In this document: piece after piece, positions 63,401-64,000 of the stretch
How the letters are laid out: the number at the start of each line of letters is the position of its first letter
Numbering within the stretch: the stretch's first letter is position 1
DNA from: Phormidium tanganyikae FI6-MK23
GTDB taxonomy: Bacteria; Cyanobacteriota; Cyanobacteriia; Leptolyngbyales; Leptolyngbyaceae
Direction: 5' to 3'
DNA: 64,000 nucleotides
Assembly (NCBI GenBank): GCA_019359175.1
Contig: JAHHHU010000009.1
Location: 119,873-183,872, forward strand
Notes under the pieces: generated by a model
The model's input: the letters and a program-made list of their open reading frames with translations, nothing else
What the model was told of the DNA's origin: nothing
Databases searched by the model: none
Translations under genes and position numbers: made by a program

Positions 63401-63515
63401 TGCTGGAGAGATGAATCAACAACAAGCCCTAGCTGCCGGATTTCAGATGCACATTTCAAAACCTGTTGAACCAGAACATCTTATCTCTATGATTGCTAGC
63501 CTGGTCGTTCAATGA
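57477..63515 (+). CDS. Giant hybrid kinase 3: Ser/Thr kinase + AAA ATPase + GAF + PAS + HisKA-HATPase-REC
   Basis: From GTG 57477, which follows an AGAGGAG site by 8 bp, the protein is 2012 aa; a TTG at 57438 is weaker. Residues 1-270 are a Hanks-type kinase (VVIKGLRP, HKDIKPQN with D128, DFGLA). An AAA/STAND-type ATPase follows, with P-loop SGYSGIGKSSLV near 329 and FLDDMQWAD. A long helical, TPR-like region runs from about 600 to 1290, then GAF (about 1305-1470) and PAS (about 1475-1600). HisKA has H1639 in LSHELRSPLNPIL. The receiver carries D1941 in LSDIGMPDMDG. The protein thus joins Ser/Thr and His-Asp signalling in one chain, a layout known in cyanobacteria. Likely cytoplasmic. Confidence 0.93.
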   Translation: MTFTLSGLTIDDLIQEGTKSLIYRGVRAEDGCSVVIKGLRPEQCSARNIEQLKHEYAIGQQLNLPGTVRALALEFNRGVPYLILEDFGGQPLDRLLSQFREPVAFLNMALQIVDALAQIHQRHIVHKDIKPQNIIVNLDQNQVKIGDFGLAAFLPYESQIISNSNRIEGSLPYLSPEQTGRMNRGIDQRSDLYSLGVTFYEMLTGQLPFQGNDPLEWIHCHIAKTPIAPIAINPAIPQVISDIILKLLAKVAEDRYQSAIGLQTDLERCLQLWETTGEILPFPIAEQDISDRFQIPQKLYGREPEITQLLTVFNRVVAEGKPELILVSGYSGIGKSSLVNELHKSIVQTRGILISGKFDQYKRDIPYTTIVQAFQGLVRQLLTEPEEKLVIWRDRIQSAVGNNGKLITDVIPEVTLIIGEQPPIPVLGSTESQNRFNLVFQNFISAFAQADYPLAIFLDDMQWADSATLSLIQTIATGSSLQFLCFLLAYRDNEVDISHPFNLMVEKLNQQGIPLTEIVLSPLDLGCVNQLIAETLRCSLQQSEPLAELVLHKTGGNPFFVNEFLKTLSQENLLRFNSSEKTWQWDIDQIETKGFTDNVVNLMIERVQKLSSEAQQLLKFASCIGNQFNLESLAIVAEKSANTIAEALWEAVLRGLIAVGEQIESAEKHYSFVHDRIQQAAYALIPDAQKQLVHLQIGRLLLKNLNAEQLEDRLFEVVSHLNRSHEHITGLEEINQLVQLNIAAGKRAKASTAYVPALRFFDAASHRLPSDAWNTNYPQVFHLFTELAECEYLTGNLERAEALFQLLLSKAQTNLDRATIYMLQIRLYQVAGQYDKAFRVGLTALKLFEVTFPETDEQVQQAIDLEKQQATVNLGDRQIADLIDAPVIQDPTLRTIISLLTSIGPPAYLSKPNLFPLVVLKALNYSLKFGNTEESCFAYSMHSMLLVSMFRDIPAGYAFSEMTIRLNQKLNDPKYKGTVLHIHGSHINVWRHHMATDLPFLEQGFLGCVEAGDITMANYNGFQGSWQMIEALTPLTDADRAIRKYLAFAQQSKHEAAYQTIRLQQQFILNLQGQTHHFQTLNGDEFDEGQTLAILRRTEFGSGIVFYYIIKLIVFFTYEQYQEALQSAQEAFKVLGAVRSLPIEANYLLHHSLVLTALYSSQSSKVQAESLATLQQQQQQLQYWADYCPANFLHKALLVAAEVAQIEERDLEAMRLYEQSIKSAQEYEFVQYEALAYELAAKFYLKRKFEAIAKTYFQEARNAYLRWGAVGKVTHLEDCYPALLPQFKPASPKDPATSSSTTFVSSGVQLEILSVIKASQTISSEIVLSELLKTLMQIVIEQAGAEVGYVLLFRRDRLVIEVEARANRANEQLRIQQSMADAETSPLVPQSILNYVQRTQETVILEDAATSTLFSEDPYVIRNQPKSILCLPIARQSKLIAILYLENNLATKAFTQAQFSALEILSAQIAISLENAQLYQELAESREQLNLALQSGQIGVWSWDVVNDRVEWDDQMYQAFGVSRETFSCTLEAVLGCIHPNDRDYFTQTLSQTLADRIEHNLEYRVVFPDGTIHQIAARGRPFFDEVGQPIQMTGIVLDITERKLAEKRQLQLLQEQTARAEAESANRIKDEFLAVLSHELRSPLNPILGWSRLLRTQKLSDAKRVQALETIERNAKLQSELIEDLLDVSRILQGKLSLNTAPVNLVPMIQAAVETMRLAAEAKSIEIKMSLDPHIGQVLGDSNRLQQVVWNLISNAVKFTPTRGRVEVKLEQVEIEPNELEIQNGANSQLAYAQISVIDTGKGIHPSFLPHVFEYFRQADSATTRKHGGLGLGLAIVRHFVELHGGTVQAESAGEELGATFTVRLPLMPVQSTVQGSIQPLEPAFTLNGLQILVVDDDTDTREVVAFILEQAGANVLTAASVAEALAVLSQSQPNLLLSDIGMPDMDGYMLIRQVRTLLPEQGGKIPAIALTAFAGEMNQQQALAAGFQMHISKPVEPEHLISMIASLVVQ

Positions 63516-63554
63516 GCTGATGTTTGTCCTGAATTTTCTGAAAGTGGTGCTTGT

Positions 63555-63653
63555 ATGGAATTGAATCCGATAAATGCAAACAGCGATCGCCTCCTATCAC
63601 CAGAACCATTGGCGCAGCTTCCTTTTCAGGCTCAGGTTCTGTCGCAAAAATGA
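63555..63653 (+). pseudogene. 5' fragment of an unidentified gene, cut by an IS6-type end
   Basis: ATG 63555 opens MELNPINANSDRLLSPEPLA, then QLPFQAQ. At 63635 the sequence becomes GGTTCTGTCGCAAA, the terminal repeat type of IS26-like IS6 elements, and the frame stops within the element. The 26 native residues are too few to identify a family. Its position 39 bp after the third kinase suggests it was the next gene of that series, perhaps its output partner. Confidence 0.45.
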
Positions 63654-63900
63654 TAAGAAGGCTCAATTTCCTCTGACCTCAATCTAAATGGTATCCCAAT
63701 CCCTGTTTAAGTGGCGGCACTTCTTGCCCGAAATCATCGTGCTGAATGTGCGCGGTGGGTGTTGAGCTACGCCCCAGAACTGGACAAACGCATTCGTCCT
63801 CATTTGAATCCGACGAACGATTCAGATGCAGGTGGACGAGACGTACATCCAGGTGAAAGGCGAGTGGAAATATCTGTATAGCGCTACCAAAGCGTATTAG
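63635..63900 (+). mobile_element. Decayed IS6-family element of a second lineage
   Basis: The end GGTTCTGTCGCAAA at 63635 is followed at 63688 by MVSQSLFKWRHFLPEIIVLN, then, after an internal deletion and frame changes, SYAPELDKRIRPHL, NPTNDS and MQVDETYIQVKGEWKYLYS. These are the conserved blocks of the IS240-type IS6 transposase. The segment between VLNVR and YAPELDK is missing, as is everything after LYS. It is unrelated in detail to the 39404 element. Confidence 0.8.
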
Positions 63901-63931
63901 GACGTATATTAGAGGGGTAGTGTTGTGAAGC

Positions 63932-64000
63932 ATGGCTATGGCTGCCCCCTACAGCGAAGATATGCGCTCCAAAGCAATTGCTGCGGTGAAACGTGGTGAA
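63932..64000 (+). CDS. IS630-family transposase, N-terminus (3' partial)
   Basis: ATG 63932 opens a frame MAMAAPYSEDMRSKAIAAVK followed by RGE that is still open at the window edge. The pattern APYS-x-D-x-R-x-KAI-x-AVKRGE is the start of the helix-turn-helix domain of IS630 transposases in cyanobacteria. The element appears to have entered the decayed IS6 copy; IS630 elements target TA, and several TA steps lie near 63895-63910. Whether the full gene is intact cannot be seen. Confidence 0.8.
   Translation, partial: MAMAAPYSEDMRSKAIAAVKRGE

Noticed and set aside
46467..63515. GAF domains considered as bilin-binding cyanobacteriochrome or phytochrome modules
   Set aside because: I see no conserved chromophore Cys-His pair in the GAF segments and no PHY domain.
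63679..63933. Minus-strand 84-aa frame at the right end
   Set aside because: It is antisense to the IS6 transposase remnant, whose conserved blocks are clear on the plus strand.
1..64000. tRNA, rRNA and tmRNA genes
   Set aside because: No cloverleaf with TTCGA-type T-loop or rRNA core sequence was found in the intergenic regions I read; this was by eye, not by a covariance search.

Overview
The window reads as chromosomal DNA from a cyanobacterium, most likely a filamentous Leptolyngbya-like strain (genus is inference). The octamer GCGATCGC (HIP1), a cyanobacterial hallmark, recurs throughout. Several genes are cyanobacterial in character: zeta-carotene desaturase crtQ, a one-helix high-light-inducible protein, a LabA-type NYN protein, a single-RRM Rbp protein, a CtaA-type copper ATPase and a cyanoexosortase/PEP-CTERM pair. 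I see no rRNA, tRNA or CRISPR array.

Layout. 1-0.75 kb: end of a GNAT acetyltransferase, then a frameshifted PIN toxin remnant beside its surviving small partner. 1-9.4 kb: a Ser/Thr kinase with SH3 repeats, a nucleoside deaminase coupled to tmk, an FHA protein, a copper P-type ATPase and several small membrane or unknown proteins. 9.6-16.6 kb: a CHASE2 Ser/Thr kinase, labA, leuA and a clan GH-A glycosidase. 16.7-22.5 kb: a secreted helical-repeat protein, a small SLH-like protein, a lumenal/periplasmic pentapeptide protein, a heptose-kinase/GT9 pair and a GlsB-type membrane protein. 22.5-35.5 kb: rbp, crtQ, a Ser/Pro-rich lipoprotein, a divergent response-regulator/histidine-kinase pair with degenerate receivers, a GT2, a ClpC paralogue, tatA, an HLIP and a three-gene Gld-type ABC operon. 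36-38.7 kb: a PEP-CTERM protein facing cyanoexosortase A and its accessory protein.

From about 38.8 kb the character changes to an accessory region. A LuxR-type fragment and a truncated Uma2 gene abut an IS6-family element (39404-40261). That element and a decayed inverted copy (45714-46309, with an IS110 remnant inside) bracket two minus-strand sensor kinases, giving a compound-transposon-like layout. Beyond it lie three co-directional giant hybrid histidine kinases (1810, 1791 and about 2012 aa). They share closely related HisKA-HATPase-REC transmitters but carry different sensory front ends: RHH-like + PAS/GAF, nine PAS + GAF, and Ser/Thr kinase + AAA ATPase + helical repeats + GAF + PAS. 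The window ends in a gene cut by a second IS6 lineage and then an IS630-family transposase.

How the genes may work together. The left 38 kb is ordinary chromosomal content. The right 25 kb is a sensory island of five multidomain histidine kinases with no adjacent HPt protein or DNA-binding regulator, so its output must be encoded elsewhere or lie in the unusual N-termini (the RHH-like segment and the Ser/Thr kinase). The strongest leads are the compound IS6 structure, a perfect 25-bp-arm palindrome that coincides with the transposase frameshift, and the triplicated transmitter cassette with swapped sensors.
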